Below, in pieces: positions 16,144 through 28,009 of a stretch of 34,688 nucleotides of DNA. The stretch comes from Pseudomonadota bacterium. GTDB lineage: Bacteria; Pseudomonadota; Gammaproteobacteria; Xanthomonadales; Rhodanobacteraceae. Within the stretch, counting starts at the first letter, position 1; each line of letters opens with the position of its first letter. The notes under the pieces are model-generated. The model worked only from the letters and a program-made list of their open reading frames with translations, was not told where the DNA came from and did no database searches. Location of the stretch: assembly GCA_021818335.1 (NCBI GenBank), contig JAKAEJ010000019.1, forward strand, positions 1 through 34,688, given 5' to 3'. A program made the position numbers and the translations under genes.

Positions 16144-19100
16144 ATGCAAGCGAAGCTCGGCAAGATCATGGCACTGGCGGCATTGGCGACCTTCGCGACA
16201 GGCAGCATGCCCGCGATCGCGGCATCCTCGTTGGTGCCCCCGGCCCTGTTCCAGGGATTGCACTGGCGCCTGATCGGTCCCTTTCGCGGCGGGCGGGTGC
16301 TCGCCGTGACGGGCGTGGTGCAGCACCCCCAGCGATTTTATTTTGGCGCTGTCGATGGTGGCGTCTGGCGAAGCGATGATGCGGGACGCACCTGGCGGCC
16401 CATCTTCGACGGCGAGCCAGTCGGGTCGATTGGCGCAATTGCAGTGGCGCCATCCGATCCCAACGTCGTTTATGTGGGGACCGGCGAGGCGGACATGCGC
16501 TCTGACATCGCGACTGGCGACGGCATGTGGAAGTCCGTCGACGCGGGCAAGACATGGAAGCACATCGGGCTTTCCGAAACGCAGGCCATTGGCAGCGTGC
16601 TCGTCGATCCGCGCAACCCCGACATTGTTTACGTCGCGGCACTAGGCCATCCCTATGGCCCGAACGCGCAACGCGGGGTGTTCAAGACGACGGACGGTGG
16701 CAGGACATGGCACAAGGTGCTTTTCGAGAACGATCGCACCGGTGCAATCGATCTCGCGTTCCAGCCGGGCAACGCCCGCGTGATTTACGCAGCGCTGTGG
16801 GAGACGCAACGGCCACCGTGGAACACCTATCCACCCTCCAACGGACCCGACTCGGGCCTGTACAAGTCCACTGACGGTGGCACGCACTGGACCCTGATCA
16901 GCAAGGCGTCGACGGGATTCGCGGCCGACCCGGGCCGCATCGGCATCGCCGTGGCGCCGAGTGACCCAGAACGTGTCTATGCAATGGTGGATGCCAAGGC
17001 CGGAGGCCTGTATCGCTCGGACGACGGTGGCGCGCACTGGAAGCGAGAATCGTCCGACGTCCGGATATGGCAGCGGGGATGGTACTTCGGCGGCGTAACC
17101 GTGAATCCCCGCAATGCCGACGTGGTCTATGCCGCGAATACTGCGCTGTATGAATCGCGCGACGGCGGCAGGACGTTCATCCCGATCAAGGGGGCTCCGG
17201 GCGGCGATGATTATCACGTGCTCTGGATCGACCCCAGGGATCCCGCGCATCGCATGCTCGGCGTCGACCAGGGCGCCGTTGTCAGCATTGATGGTGGTTC
17301 GACATGGTCGAGTTGGTACAACCAGCCAACGGCCCAGATCTACCACGTCACCACGGACAACCGATTCCCCTACTGGGTATGCGGCGCGCAGCAGGACTCT
17401 GGCGCCATGTGCCTGCCGAGCCAGAGCGGCCACGGCGTCGATGGCATCAGCCTGATGCAGTTCCACGAAGTCACGGCAGGCGGCGAAAGCGGCGAGATTG
17501 CAGTCGATCCGCGTGATCCCGACCTTGTCTACGGCAATACCTATGGCGGTTCGGTCGACAAGTACGACCATCGAACCCAGCAGACGCAGTCGGTCAACCC
17601 CACACTGGCCTATCCCGGCCTGTACAGGGCGACGTGGACCCTGCCGCTCGTGTTCTCGAAATCCGATCCGGCCGACCTGTACTTCGGCAACCAGCGGGTA
17701 TTCCGCACCTCTGATGGCGGCCGGCACTGGGTGCCCATCAGTCCCGATCTGACGCGACGGGACCCTGCCGTCCCGCAGAGCCTCAGCGCCAGCGCCGCCG
17801 CTGACAGTCCTATCGCTGGACCACGCCGCGGGGTCGTGTACAGCATCTCGCCGTCGCCCATCAATGCCGATTTGATCTGGGCGGGCACCGACGATGGCCT
17901 CGTGTGGCTGTCCCGCAATGGTGGCTCCAGCTGGACTCAAGTGACACCGCCCGGATTGACGGCGTGGTCCAAGATTGCATCCATCGCGGCCTCGCCGCGA
18001 AGTGCCGGGGTGGCATACGTCGCCGTTGACCGCCATCGACTCGATGACTTCAAACCCTACATCTGGCGGACGACCAATGACGGCCGGACCTGGCAACCCA
18101 TCACCCATGGCATCCCGTCCCATGACTTCGTCAACGTCATCGCGGTCGACCCGATGACGCCCGGCCTGCTGTACGCAGGCACCGAATTCGGGGTCTTCGT
18201 GTCCTTCGATGACGGCAGGGCATGGCAGCCGCTGCAACAGAATCTGCCGGTGACGTCAGTCCGCGACATTGTGGTCAAGGACAATGACCTGGTGATTGCC
18301 ACCCATGGCCGAGGGGTCTGGATCATGGACGACGTAACACCGCTGCGGCAGGCGGCGGAGGCGGAGGCCGCCAGCACCGCGTACTTGTATCGCCCCGTTG
18401 TCGCTTACCGCGTCAGGCCAATTGGTTTCGCCGGCACGCCGTTGCCAATGAGTGAACCCCGTGGCCAGAACCCGCCACAGGGTGCCTTGATCGATTACGC
18501 ACTGACGGCACCCGCCCATCACATCGTGCTGAGCATCTTCGACGCGAACGGAACGCTGGTGCGGCGATATGACAGCAACAATGCTCCCCCTGCTGTCAAT
18601 CTGGACAAGATCCAAATCGCTCCGGGATGGGTGCAGCAACCGAAGATGCTCGCGCTCACGGCTGGAATGCACCGGTTCATTTGGGATTTGCACTGGTCGG
18701 CCCCGACGGCCCTGGCGAAAAATGGCCAATGGAGCGACGGCGTCTGGGCCGTACCCGGAACCTATCGGGTGACGCTGGATGTCGATGGCGCTGTGTTCAC
18801 ACGCCATCTCACGCTTCTGCCCGACCCACGCGTGCACGGCATGACCCTTCGCGACTACCAGCAGCAGTTCGCGCTTGCGCAGTCGATCGAGCGGGATCGC
18901 GCCGCCCTCAGCGCAGCACTTCGGGGCGCGGGCGGACTTCAGGCGGCTGTCGCCAAGGCTCGGAGCGCAGTGGGCCCGAGACTGGCTGAGCGGCTCACGG
19001 CGTTCGCCAACGAGTTGGCCGCGCTCAGCGATATCCCGGCACCCGACCCGTCCAACTCGGTCGGAACCCCACCAACTCATGTCGACAGCCTAACCGCCCT

Positions 19101-19299
19101 CAATGCGCGCATGACGGCACTGGCACATGCCGTCGGCAACGCCGACGTTCCTCCCACCCTCGATGCCGAGCAAGGTTACACACTGGCCCATCATGCCTTG
19201 CGCTCGACCCTTTCGCGGTGGCTGGACTTGCGCGGACCGCGCCTCGCCGCGCTCAATCGAAGCCTCCGCGCCGCTGGCGTCCCACCCATCACGCCCTGA
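16144..19299 (+). CDS. Exported multi-Asp-box (VPS10/BNR-like beta-propeller) protein
   Basis: A 1051-residue secreted protein. Residues 1-27 are a Sec signal peptide (cleavage after AIA). At least eleven Asp-box motifs (S/T-x-D-x-G-x-T-W type) run from residue 77 to 694, for example SDDAGRTW (77-84), TTDGGRTW (182-189), STDGGTHW (242-249), SIDGGSTW (381-388), SRNGGSSW (590-597) and SFDDGRAW (687-694), so about two sortilin/BNR-type beta-propellers are expected. Cys413 and Cys423 are the only cysteines outside the signal and may pair. After HGRGVWIMDDVTPLRQ (721-736) comes a beta-sandwich-like region, then a helical tail. Homologues in Xanthomonadales and Bacteroidetes are annotated as glycosyl hydrolases, but no catalytic residues can be assigned; function is unknown. 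A GGGGA ribosome site precedes the ATG. Confidence 0.85.
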   Translation: MQAKLGKIMALAALATFATGSMPAIAASSLVPPALFQGLHWRLIGPFRGGRVLAVTGVVQHPQRFYFGAVDGGVWRSDDAGRTWRPIFDGEPVGSIGAIAVAPSDPNVVYVGTGEADMRSDIATGDGMWKSVDAGKTWKHIGLSETQAIGSVLVDPRNPDIVYVAALGHPYGPNAQRGVFKTTDGGRTWHKVLFENDRTGAIDLAFQPGNARVIYAALWETQRPPWNTYPPSNGPDSGLYKSTDGGTHWTLISKASTGFAADPGRIGIAVAPSDPERVYAMVDAKAGGLYRSDDGGAHWKRESSDVRIWQRGWYFGGVTVNPRNADVVYAANTALYESRDGGRTFIPIKGAPGGDDYHVLWIDPRDPAHRMLGVDQGAVVSIDGGSTWSSWYNQPTAQIYHVTTDNRFPYWVCGAQQDSGAMCLPSQSGHGVDGISLMQFHEVTAGGESGEIAVDPRDPDLVYGNTYGGSVDKYDHRTQQTQSVNPTLAYPGLYRATWTLPLVFSKSDPADLYFGNQRVFRTSDGGRHWVPISPDLTRRDPAVPQSLSASAAADSPIAGPRRGVVYSISPSPINADLIWAGTDDGLVWLSRNGGSSWTQVTPPGLTAWSKIASIAASPRSAGVAYVAVDRHRLDDFKPYIWRTTNDGRTWQPITHGIPSHDFVNVIAVDPMTPGLLYAGTEFGVFVSFDDGRAWQPLQQNLPVTSVRDIVVKDNDLVIATHGRGVWIMDDVTPLRQAAEAEAASTAYLYRPVVAYRVRPIGFAGTPLPMSEPRGQNPPQGALIDYALTAPAHHIVLSIFDANGTLVRRYDSNNAPPAVNLDKIQIAPGWVQQPKMLALTAGMHRFIWDLHWSAPTALAKNGQWSDGVWAVPGTYRVTLDVDGAVFTRHLTLLPDPRVHGMTLRDYQQQFALAQSIERDRAALSAALRGAGGLQAAVAKARSAVGPRLAERLTAFANELAALSDIPAPDPSNSVGTPPTHVDSLTALNARMTALAHAVGNADVPPTLDAEQGYTLAHHALRSTLSRWLDLRGPRLAALNRSLRAAGVPPITP

Positions 19300-19384
19300 G
19301 CACTGGCTCGCGGGCGTTGCGGTGGCTCGGGTCGACGGCCGAGGCTCGCTGCATCGCCCGCAAACGGCGCTATGGTTGAATGCT

Positions 19385-19437
19385 CGGCGCCCGTTGGGCG
19401 CCGGATCGGCTGGTCCGAGACGGACACCACGTCTCGG
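19385..19437 (+). terminator. Tandem hairpins downstream of the Asp-box gene
   Basis: The first hairpin (19385-19403) has an eight-pair stem CGGCGCCC / GGGCGCCG with a three-base loop. The second (19415-19437) has an eight-pair stem CCGAGACG / CGTCTCGG with a seven-base loop. They lie 86 bases after the stop codon. There is only a weak T run after them, so intrinsic termination would be inefficient; they may instead protect mRNA 3' ends. Confidence 0.4.
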
Positions 19438-19685
19438 CCCTTTGCGGGGTGCGTACTCGCATGGTGGGCCACCGCCTGCTTGTCGGGGTGGGGTGAACCC
19501 GGCCGCTGCCCGCAGAGAATCGACTCGCGCGCATCGAGCCGAACGAGCGGCAAAAGAACGTACGTCCCATTGACCGCCGCCGCGGCAATCGTGAGGCCAC
19601 ACGAGCATCAAGGCTCAGGCCCTTGACGCTCCCCATCGAACAGCCAGGCGCCTTGCTCGCATCGTGAAAGCTCGTGGCCGCTTCG

Positions 19686-19716
19686 TGCGCACCCGCCGAT
19701 CTTCAGCGGGTGCGCA
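19686..19716 (-). terminator. Hairpin at the 3' end of the atp operon
   Basis: An eleven-pair perfect stem (TGCGCACCCGC / GCGGGTGCGCA) with a nine-base loop lies just 19 bases past the atpC stop. No T run follows on the minus strand, so it may be a Rho-assisted end or an exonuclease barrier instead of a classical intrinsic terminator. Confidence 0.5.
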
Positions 19717-19734
19717 TCCCGATCGGGTGTCGGA

Positions 19735-20157
19735 TCAGTGCTTGAGTTGCTTGCGCATGCGTTCCAGCGCCTGCAACTGCGCGATGGCTTGGGCCAGCTG
19801 TGCCTGCGCTTCCGCAAGTTCCAAAGCGTCCTGGCGCCGGGCGATCGCGTCTTCCGCCGCTTGCTTGGCCTTGAGTGCGGCAGCTTCATCGATGTCTGCA
19901 GCGCGAAGTGCGGTGTCCGCGAGCACCGTTACCACCTGAGGCTGCACCTCGAGAATGCCGCCGGAGACGTAGAACGAAAGCCTTTGCCCATCCGGCTGCA
20001 CGACCTCGACCTGGCCGGGTTTCAAACGGGTGATCAGCGGCGCGTGCCTCGGGGCAATGCCCAATTCGCCCATCGTGCCGCTCGCCACGACCAACGTGGC
20101 CTCGCCATGGTAAATCTCGGCCTCGGCACTAACGATATCGCAACGGATGGTGGTCAT
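19735..20157 (-). CDS. atpC: F1Fo ATP synthase epsilon subunit
   Basis: Subunit of the central stalk of the F1 motor; its C-terminal helices can inhibit ATP hydrolysis. The 140-residue product shows the N-terminal beta-barrel ([42 protein letters not shown]) and the two-helix C-terminal domain ([19 protein letters not shown] onward). The length is normal. It is the last gene of the operon, 46 bases after atpD. The ATG at 20157 is chosen; the open frame extends upstream into the intergenic region without family sequence. Confidence 0.96.
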   Translation of the reverse strand: MTTIRCDIVSAEAEIYHGEATLVVASGTMGELGIAPRHAPLITRLKPGQVEVVQPDGQRLSFYVSGGILEVQPQVVTVLADTALRAADIDEAAALKAKQAAEDAIARRQDALELAEAQAQLAQAIAQLQALERMRKQLKH

Positions 20158-20203
20158 GTTTGGGTCCTGTGGTGCGGGCTCTGGCCGGGACCATCGCTGA
20201 TCG

Positions 20204-21637
<1,434 letters not shown>

Positions 21638-21717
21638 TCAAACGGTGGCTTACCGCTGGGCGCGCTGGGCGCGGCCCGTTCGGTGAAACCCAGACCTGCC
21701 TGGCGAAGCGGCCTCGC

Positions 21718-22584
21718 TCATACTGCCGCTGCGCCGCCGACGATCTCGCTGATTTCCTGCGTGATCGCAGCCTGGCGGGCCTTGTTGTAGATAAGGGTGA
21801 ATGTTTCGATCAGCTTGCTGGCATTGTCGGATGCGCTCTTCATCGCCACCATGCGTGCCGCATGCTCGCTCGCGAGGTTCTCCAGCACGCCCTGGTACAC
21901 GACCGCCTCGATGTAGCGACGCAATACGGGCTCCAGCACGCCCTGTGCGTCGGGCTCGTACAAGTAGTCCCAATCGTGGCTTGCCTGCAGATCTGATGCG
22001 GCCTGCAAAGGCAGAAGGGTGTCCACCACGGGCTTCTGGCTCATGGTGTTGACGAAGTCGTTGTAGGCCAGGAACACCCGGTCAATTCGCTGGCCCGCGA
22101 AATCGTCGAGCAGCACCTTGATGACCCCCACCAGGTCCTCGACCCGGGGACGCTCCCCGAGATGGGTGGCCGAGCCTGCCAAATGGATATCCTTGATTCG
22201 CCGAAAGAATTGCAGCGCCTTTTGTCCGACGGCCACCACCTCGACCTCAACACCTTGGGCGCGCCACTGGCGAATCTCGCCGACCAGCTTGCGCAACAGG
22301 TTCGCGTTCAGCCCACCACAGAGCCCGCGATCCGTGGAGATCACCAGATAGCCCACGCGCCTTACGGCTTCCCGCCGGACCATGTAGGGATGCCGGTATT
22401 CACTGTTGGCGCGCGCAATGTGGCCCACGACTTGACGCATCAGTCGCGCATAGGGCCGCGACGCGCGCATGAGGTCCTGCGCCTTGCGGATCTTGGACGC
22501 GGAAACCATTTCGAGCGCGCGCGTGACCTTGCGCATGTTCTGCGTGCTTCGGATCTTGCTGCGGATTTCGCGTGCGTTGGCCAT
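21718..22584 (-). CDS. atpG: F1Fo ATP synthase gamma subunit
   Basis: Rotor shaft of F1. The 288-residue product starts with the classical [21 protein letters not shown] and ends with [36 protein letters not shown], the two helices that form the coiled coil inside the alpha3beta3 ring. The middle Rossmann-like domain includes [13 protein letters not shown]. The length is normal for proteobacteria. It lies 13 bases after the atpA stop. Confidence 0.97.
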   Translation of the reverse strand: MANAREIRSKIRSTQNMRKVTRALEMVSASKIRKAQDLMRASRPYARLMRQVVGHIARANSEYRHPYMVRREAVRRVGYLVISTDRGLCGGLNANLLRKLVGEIRQWRAQGVEVEVVAVGQKALQFFRRIKDIHLAGSATHLGERPRVEDLVGVIKVLLDDFAGQRIDRVFLAYNDFVNTMSQKPVVDTLLPLQAASDLQASHDWDYLYEPDAQGVLEPVLRRYIEAVVYQGVLENLASEHAARMVAMKSASDNASKLIETFTLIYNKARQAAITQEISEIVGGAAAV

Positions 22585-22597
22585 GCCGAGACCCCGG

Positions 22598-24148
<1,551 letters not shown>

Positions 24149-24226
24149 GGCTTGGTTCCTGTGGGCTCCGGCAAGCGCGGAGCAATCGCAGTATTGGAAT
24201 GGGAGTCGAGTTCTCGCGCGCGTCGC

Positions 24227-24766
24227 TCAAAGGTTGTGCGTAAGAACGCCGGACAGCCGGTCGAGGCGCCCCCGCACGGAGCCGTCGATCACTTCACCGT
24301 TCGCCTCGATCAGGATGCCTGCCACGAGGGCGGGGTCCTGGCGGATGCTGAGCTGGATGCGACGCGCGTAGCGGCGCGAAAGTGCCTCCGCGAGACGCGC
24401 CTGGGCAGCCTCGTCGAGGGGCTGCGCCGTGACGACGCGCACTTCAAGGGCGCCCTGCTCGGCACGCCACAGGCTCTCGAACTCCTCTCGGATGGCCGGC
24501 AGGAGCGAGAGGCGTCCGGCGTCGGCCAGCAATTCGAGCAGGCGCGCGAACTCGCCAGCGCTCGCCGCGTCGGGCGGCATGTGCAGCATCACCAACTGCC
24601 CCGGGGTGACCCGTGGATCACCCAGCAGTGCCCGAAGTTGCGGATCCTGCGAGGCGGTGGCGGCAAATGCCAGATAGCCCGACCACGCCACGGTCTCTTG
24701 GACATCGTGCGCAACCGCAAAAGCTGCGCGCGCATAGGGCCGGGCCAGGGATTGCACCTGCGCCAC
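24227..24766 (-). CDS. atpH: F1Fo ATP synthase delta subunit
   Basis: Peripheral-stalk subunit linking F1 to the b dimer. The 179-residue product has the N-terminal signature LARPYARAAFAVAHD and the C-terminal segment RRIQLSIRQDPALVAGILIEANGEVIDGSVRGRLDRLSGVL, typical of OSCP/delta. The start is a GTG at 24766, two bases after the atpF stop, with GGAG eight bases before it inside the end of atpF. The open frame continuing upstream is the wrong frame of atpF, so no earlier start is likely. Confidence 0.95.
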   Translation of the reverse strand: MAQVQSLARPYARAAFAVAHDVQETVAWSGYLAFAATASQDPQLRALLGDPRVTPGQLVMLHMPPDAASAGEFARLLELLADAGRLSLLPAIREEFESLWRAEQGALEVRVVTAQPLDEAAQARLAEALSRRYARRIQLSIRQDPALVAGILIEANGEVIDGSVRGRLDRLSGVLTHNL

Positions 24767-24768
24767 GG

Positions 24769-25239
24769 TCAGATCTCCGCGGCCAGTTGCTCGAGCAACT
24801 GGCGGTGCGCCGCGGCGTCGACCTCCCGCTGCAGGATCCGGCTGGCGCCGGCGAGCGCCAATTCGCCCACCTGCCGGCTCAGCTCCTGCCGGGCACGTGC
24901 GGCCGCGGCAGCGATCTCGGCGTCGGAAGCTGCCTTCAACCGCGCGAGCTCCGCTTGCGCATCCTCGCGCGCCTTGTCCAGCATGTGGTTCGCCTGTTGC
25001 TGGGCCCGGTCGATGATCTCGGCTGCCTGTGCCCGCGCCGCCTTGATCTCTTCGGCAACGCGCGCGTCGGCATCGCGCAGCTCGGCGCGCGCGCGTTCGG
25101 CGGCCGCCAGCCCATCGGCGATCTTTTTCTGTCGATCTTCGATGGCCGCCATGATGTGCGGCCAGAAGTACTTCATCACGACCAACGCCGTGGCGAAGAA
25201 CGCCAGGCCTTGGATGATGAGCGTGAGGTTGATATCCAT
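24769..25239 (-). CDS. atpF: F1Fo ATP synthase b subunit
   Basis: Peripheral-stalk subunit: one N-terminal membrane helix (about 5-25, [22 protein letters not shown]) and a long charged Ala-rich helix that forms the right-handed coiled coil dimer. The 156 residues match E. coli AtpF exactly in length. [19 protein letters not shown] is the conserved segment after the membrane helix. It lies 58 bases after atpE and nearly abuts atpH. Confidence 0.96.
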   Translation of the reverse strand: MDINLTLIIQGLAFFATALVVMKYFWPHIMAAIEDRQKKIADGLAAAERARAELRDADARVAEEIKAARAQAAEIIDRAQQQANHMLDKAREDAQAELARLKAASDAEIAAAAARARQELSRQVGELALAGASRILQREVDAAAHRQLLEQLAAEI

Positions 25240-25297
25240 TGCGTGTGTTCCGGCAGGCTATGCGGCCGATCGTAGCGACCGCAAGTCGTGGCAACCG

Positions 25298-26466
<1,169 letters not shown>

Positions 26467-26838
26467 TCACCTGATTGCAACCAGTCCCAGCCAGAACACT
26501 ACTTGCGCCAAGCCAAGCCCCACGATCAGCGGCAGCGGCGGCAAGCGAAGCACGGCGAGCGCGACCAAGAACACTCCTGCCACCAGCGCCAGCTTCACTA
26601 CTTCACCCACATAGGTGGCACGGAGGGCTTGGCGCGGCGTTCTCGCCGGCGCCCCGAACATCCGTAGCGCAAGCGTCGCGTTGCCGAGCGCCACAACCCC
26701 ACCGCCAATCGCGGCCGCCAGCGCTCCCCGCGCCCCGTGGATCGCCGCCCACGACAAAGCGAGCAGAACCGTTGCGACCACCTGCAACGCGATCATGCCA
26801 GCCGCGTACCGCCGGCCTTCCGCGATGGAGTTGCGCAT
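26467..26838 (-). CDS. atpI: ATP synthase accessory protein AtpI
   Basis: Small membrane protein at the head of the operon, thought to help assemble the c ring or to carry cations. The 123 residues hold about four hydrophobic helices (for example MIALQVVATVLLALSWAAIHG, ALAAAIGGGVVALGNATLALRMF, VVKLALVAGVFLVALAVL, LIVGLGLAQVVFWLGLVAI), fitting the AtpI/I family. The ATG at 26838 (MRNSIAEGRRYAAG) is preferred over a frame that stays open for 42 more codons, because the promoter and likely +1 lie near 26896, inside that extension. Confidence 0.88.
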   Translation of the reverse strand: MRNSIAEGRRYAAGMIALQVVATVLLALSWAAIHGARGALAAAIGGGVVALGNATLALRMFGAPARTPRQALRATYVGEVVKLALVAGVFLVALAVLRLPPLPLIVGLGLAQVVFWLGLVAIR

Positions 26839-26902
26839 CGGCACTGCCCCGAAGCCGGCCCACCGTGGACCGACCGTCTCGTTCAACCTGAAAGCCACGA
26901 GA

Positions 26903-26931
26903 GGATAACAGCGGCGCGACGGGCGGGGCAA
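26903..26931 (-). promoter_or_regulatory. Promoter of the atp operon
   Basis: On the minus strand TTGCCC (26926-26931) and TTATCC (26903-26908) are separated by exactly 17 bases. Transcription would start near 26896, about 58 bases before the atpI ATG. It lies just after the phasin terminator, so the operon has an independent, insulated start. Confidence 0.6.
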
Positions 26932-26964
26932 CGACAAGGAGCGGGAGCGGGACGAACTCGACAC

Positions 26965-26993
26965 AAAAAAACGGGCCAGTCGACCGGCCCGTT
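26965..26993 (-). terminator. Intrinsic terminator of the phasin gene
   Basis: On the minus strand AACGGGCC pairs with GGCCCGTT (eight pairs, 26970-26977 and 26986-26993, eight-base loop) and runs directly into seven T residues (complement of 26965-26971). It is a textbook Rho-independent terminator for the upstream phasin gene. Confidence 0.88.
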
Positions 26994-26998
26994 ACAGG

Positions 26999-27030
26999 CC
27001 GCAGGCGCCGAGAGGGAGGGACGCCTGCGG
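26999..27030 (-). terminator. Second hairpin just before the phasin terminator
   Basis: A nine-pair stem CCGCAGGCG / CGCCTGCGG (26999-27007 and 27022-27030) with a 14-base loop lies between the phasin stop codon and the intrinsic terminator. It could raise termination efficiency or protect the abundant phasin mRNA from 3' exonucleases. Confidence 0.55.
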
Positions 27031-27055
27031 GCTTTCGTCGCACTGACTCGCGGGC

Positions 27056-27427
27056 TCAGCCTTTGACTGGCTTGGCCTGCGCGGCTTGCCGGTCGGCAAG
27101 GCCCTGCAGCGATTCGAGGTGGTGGTTGAGCGTGCTCGCGACATTCCGGCCGTGCGCCAAGGCAAGCTCGGCCTGCGTGCGCGCCGTGCTGATGCCCTTG
27201 CCGAGAAGCGCGCCTGCAGCCTCGATGTCGCGCGCAGCCAAAGCCTCGCGGCCGAACGCAGCGACGCTCTCGGCTTGCTTGGCAAGTGTCTCGAAATGCT
27301 GGCCGAGCAGCGCGCCAACCGTTTCGAACGAGAGCGCCTGCGCCTTGAGTGCAGCGGCCTGCACTTCTTTGCCGGCATTGAGCGCGGCTTCGGTCCACGC
27401 AGTGGTATTGAATGCGGTATTGCTCAT
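27056..27427 (-). CDS. Phasin family protein
   Basis: A 123-residue, Ala-rich, almost entirely alpha-helical protein of the phasin family, which coats polyhydroxyalkanoate granules or acts as a general helical stress protein. Amphipathic stretches include FETVGALLGQHFETLAKQAESVAAFGREAL and GKGISTARTQAELALAHGRNVASTLNHHLESL. No PHA synthase is in this window, so a link to storage granules is unproven. It has its own strong-looking promoter and terminator and is therefore monocistronic. The ATG at 27427 gives the usual MSNTAFNTTAW-like N-terminus. Confidence 0.87.
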   Translation of the reverse strand: MSNTAFNTTAWTEAALNAGKEVQAAALKAQALSFETVGALLGQHFETLAKQAESVAAFGREALAARDIEAAGALLGKGISTARTQAELALAHGRNVASTLNHHLESLQGLADRQAAQAKPVKG

Positions 27428-27461
27428 GGTCTGGCCTCGTGTGGGCGTCTATCGTGGAGTC

Positions 27462-27490
27462 ATCCTAGCAGGGAAAATGGTGCGTTGCAA
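27462..27490 (-). promoter_or_regulatory. Promoter of the phasin gene
   Basis: On the minus strand TTGCAA (27485-27490) and TAGGAT (27462-27467) are separated by 17 bases, a good sigma70-type promoter. The start would be near 27455, giving a leader of about 28 bases. The flanking 176-base gap to queD holds no gene. Confidence 0.6.
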
Positions 27491-27603
27491 CATCACGGCG
27501 CACCGCCCCTGCCGCCTCGCCGGGCAGTCCGACAAAGCCTCAGACCATGGCTTGCGGCACCGAAGCTGCGCGGCATGATGTGCCGCACCATGCATCCGCG
27601 CGA

Positions 27604-27960
27604 CTATTTGCCGCAGTAGGTCGCGCCCGCTGTGCAGGTTTCATGGATCACGATCCGGCTCAGTCCCGGCAACACAGGTGCGAGGCGCTCCCATACCCAG
27701 CGCGCGAGGCGTTCGCTGGTCGGATTGTCGAGGCCGGGCAGATCGTTGAGGTAGTTGTGGTCCAACTGCTCGTAGATCGGCTGGAACGCCCGCTTGATGT
27801 CGGCAAAATCGCAAACCCAACCGGTGCCGGGGTCGGGCTCGCCGGACACATGGACTTCCACCCGAATGGAATGCCCGTGCAATCGCCCGCATTTGTGACC
27901 CTGCGGCACCGCCGTCAGTCGGTGCGCGGCTTCGACGGTGAAGACCTTGAATATCTCCAT
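27604..27960 (-). CDS. queD: 6-carboxy-5,6,7,8-tetrahydropterin synthase QueD
   Basis: Converts 7,8-dihydroneopterin triphosphate to 6-carboxytetrahydropterin, the second step to queuosine in tRNA. The 118 residues carry the zinc ligands His13 (AAHRL), His28 and His30 (CGRLHGH), catalytic Cys24, His68 in LDHNYLND and Glu107 in IHETC, all as in the QueD/PTPS family. Length is normal. It starts 45 bases after the class III aminotransferase stop on the same strand and may be co-transcribed with it; no other queuosine gene is in the window. Confidence 0.94.
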   Translation of the reverse strand: MEIFKVFTVEAAHRLTAVPQGHKCGRLHGHSIRVEVHVSGEPDPGTGWVCDFADIKRAFQPIYEQLDHNYLNDLPGLDNPTSERLARWVWERLAPVLPGLSRIVIHETCTAGATYCGK

Positions 27961-27971
27961 CAGCGTGTTCC

Positions 27972-28009
27972 GTAGGGGGATCTTCCCGCTGGGGCGCGCC
28001 AGCCCCTAC
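27972..28009. repeat. Imperfect palindrome, possible REP-like element
   Basis: GTAGGGG (27972-27978) and CCCCTAC (28003-28009) flank an inner stem GCTGG / CCAGC (27988-27992 and 27999-28003). The GTAGGGG end resembles the GTAG-type head of extragenic palindromes in related bacteria. It lies in the aminotransferase-queD gap and overlaps the aminotransferase stop codon. Only one copy was noticed here, so its being a repeat is inference. Confidence 0.3.

Larger units (their letters stand above)
19300..19734. other. Convergent intergenic region between Asp-box gene and atpC
   Basis: This is a 435-base stretch between convergent genes. No protein gene is supported: the short open frames here lack ribosome sites and family-like sequence. 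It contains three perfect hairpins, listed separately, which probably act as transcription end points for the two converging units. Confidence 0.6.

Noticed and set aside
16642-18237. 531-codon open frame on the minus strand
   Set aside because: Antisense to the Asp-box repeats of the exported protein; the repeat codons keep the reverse frame open.
19300-19680. Small hypothetical genes in the gap before atpC
   Set aside because: Several short frames on both strands compete, none has a ribosome site or protein-like composition, and hairpins occupy the region.
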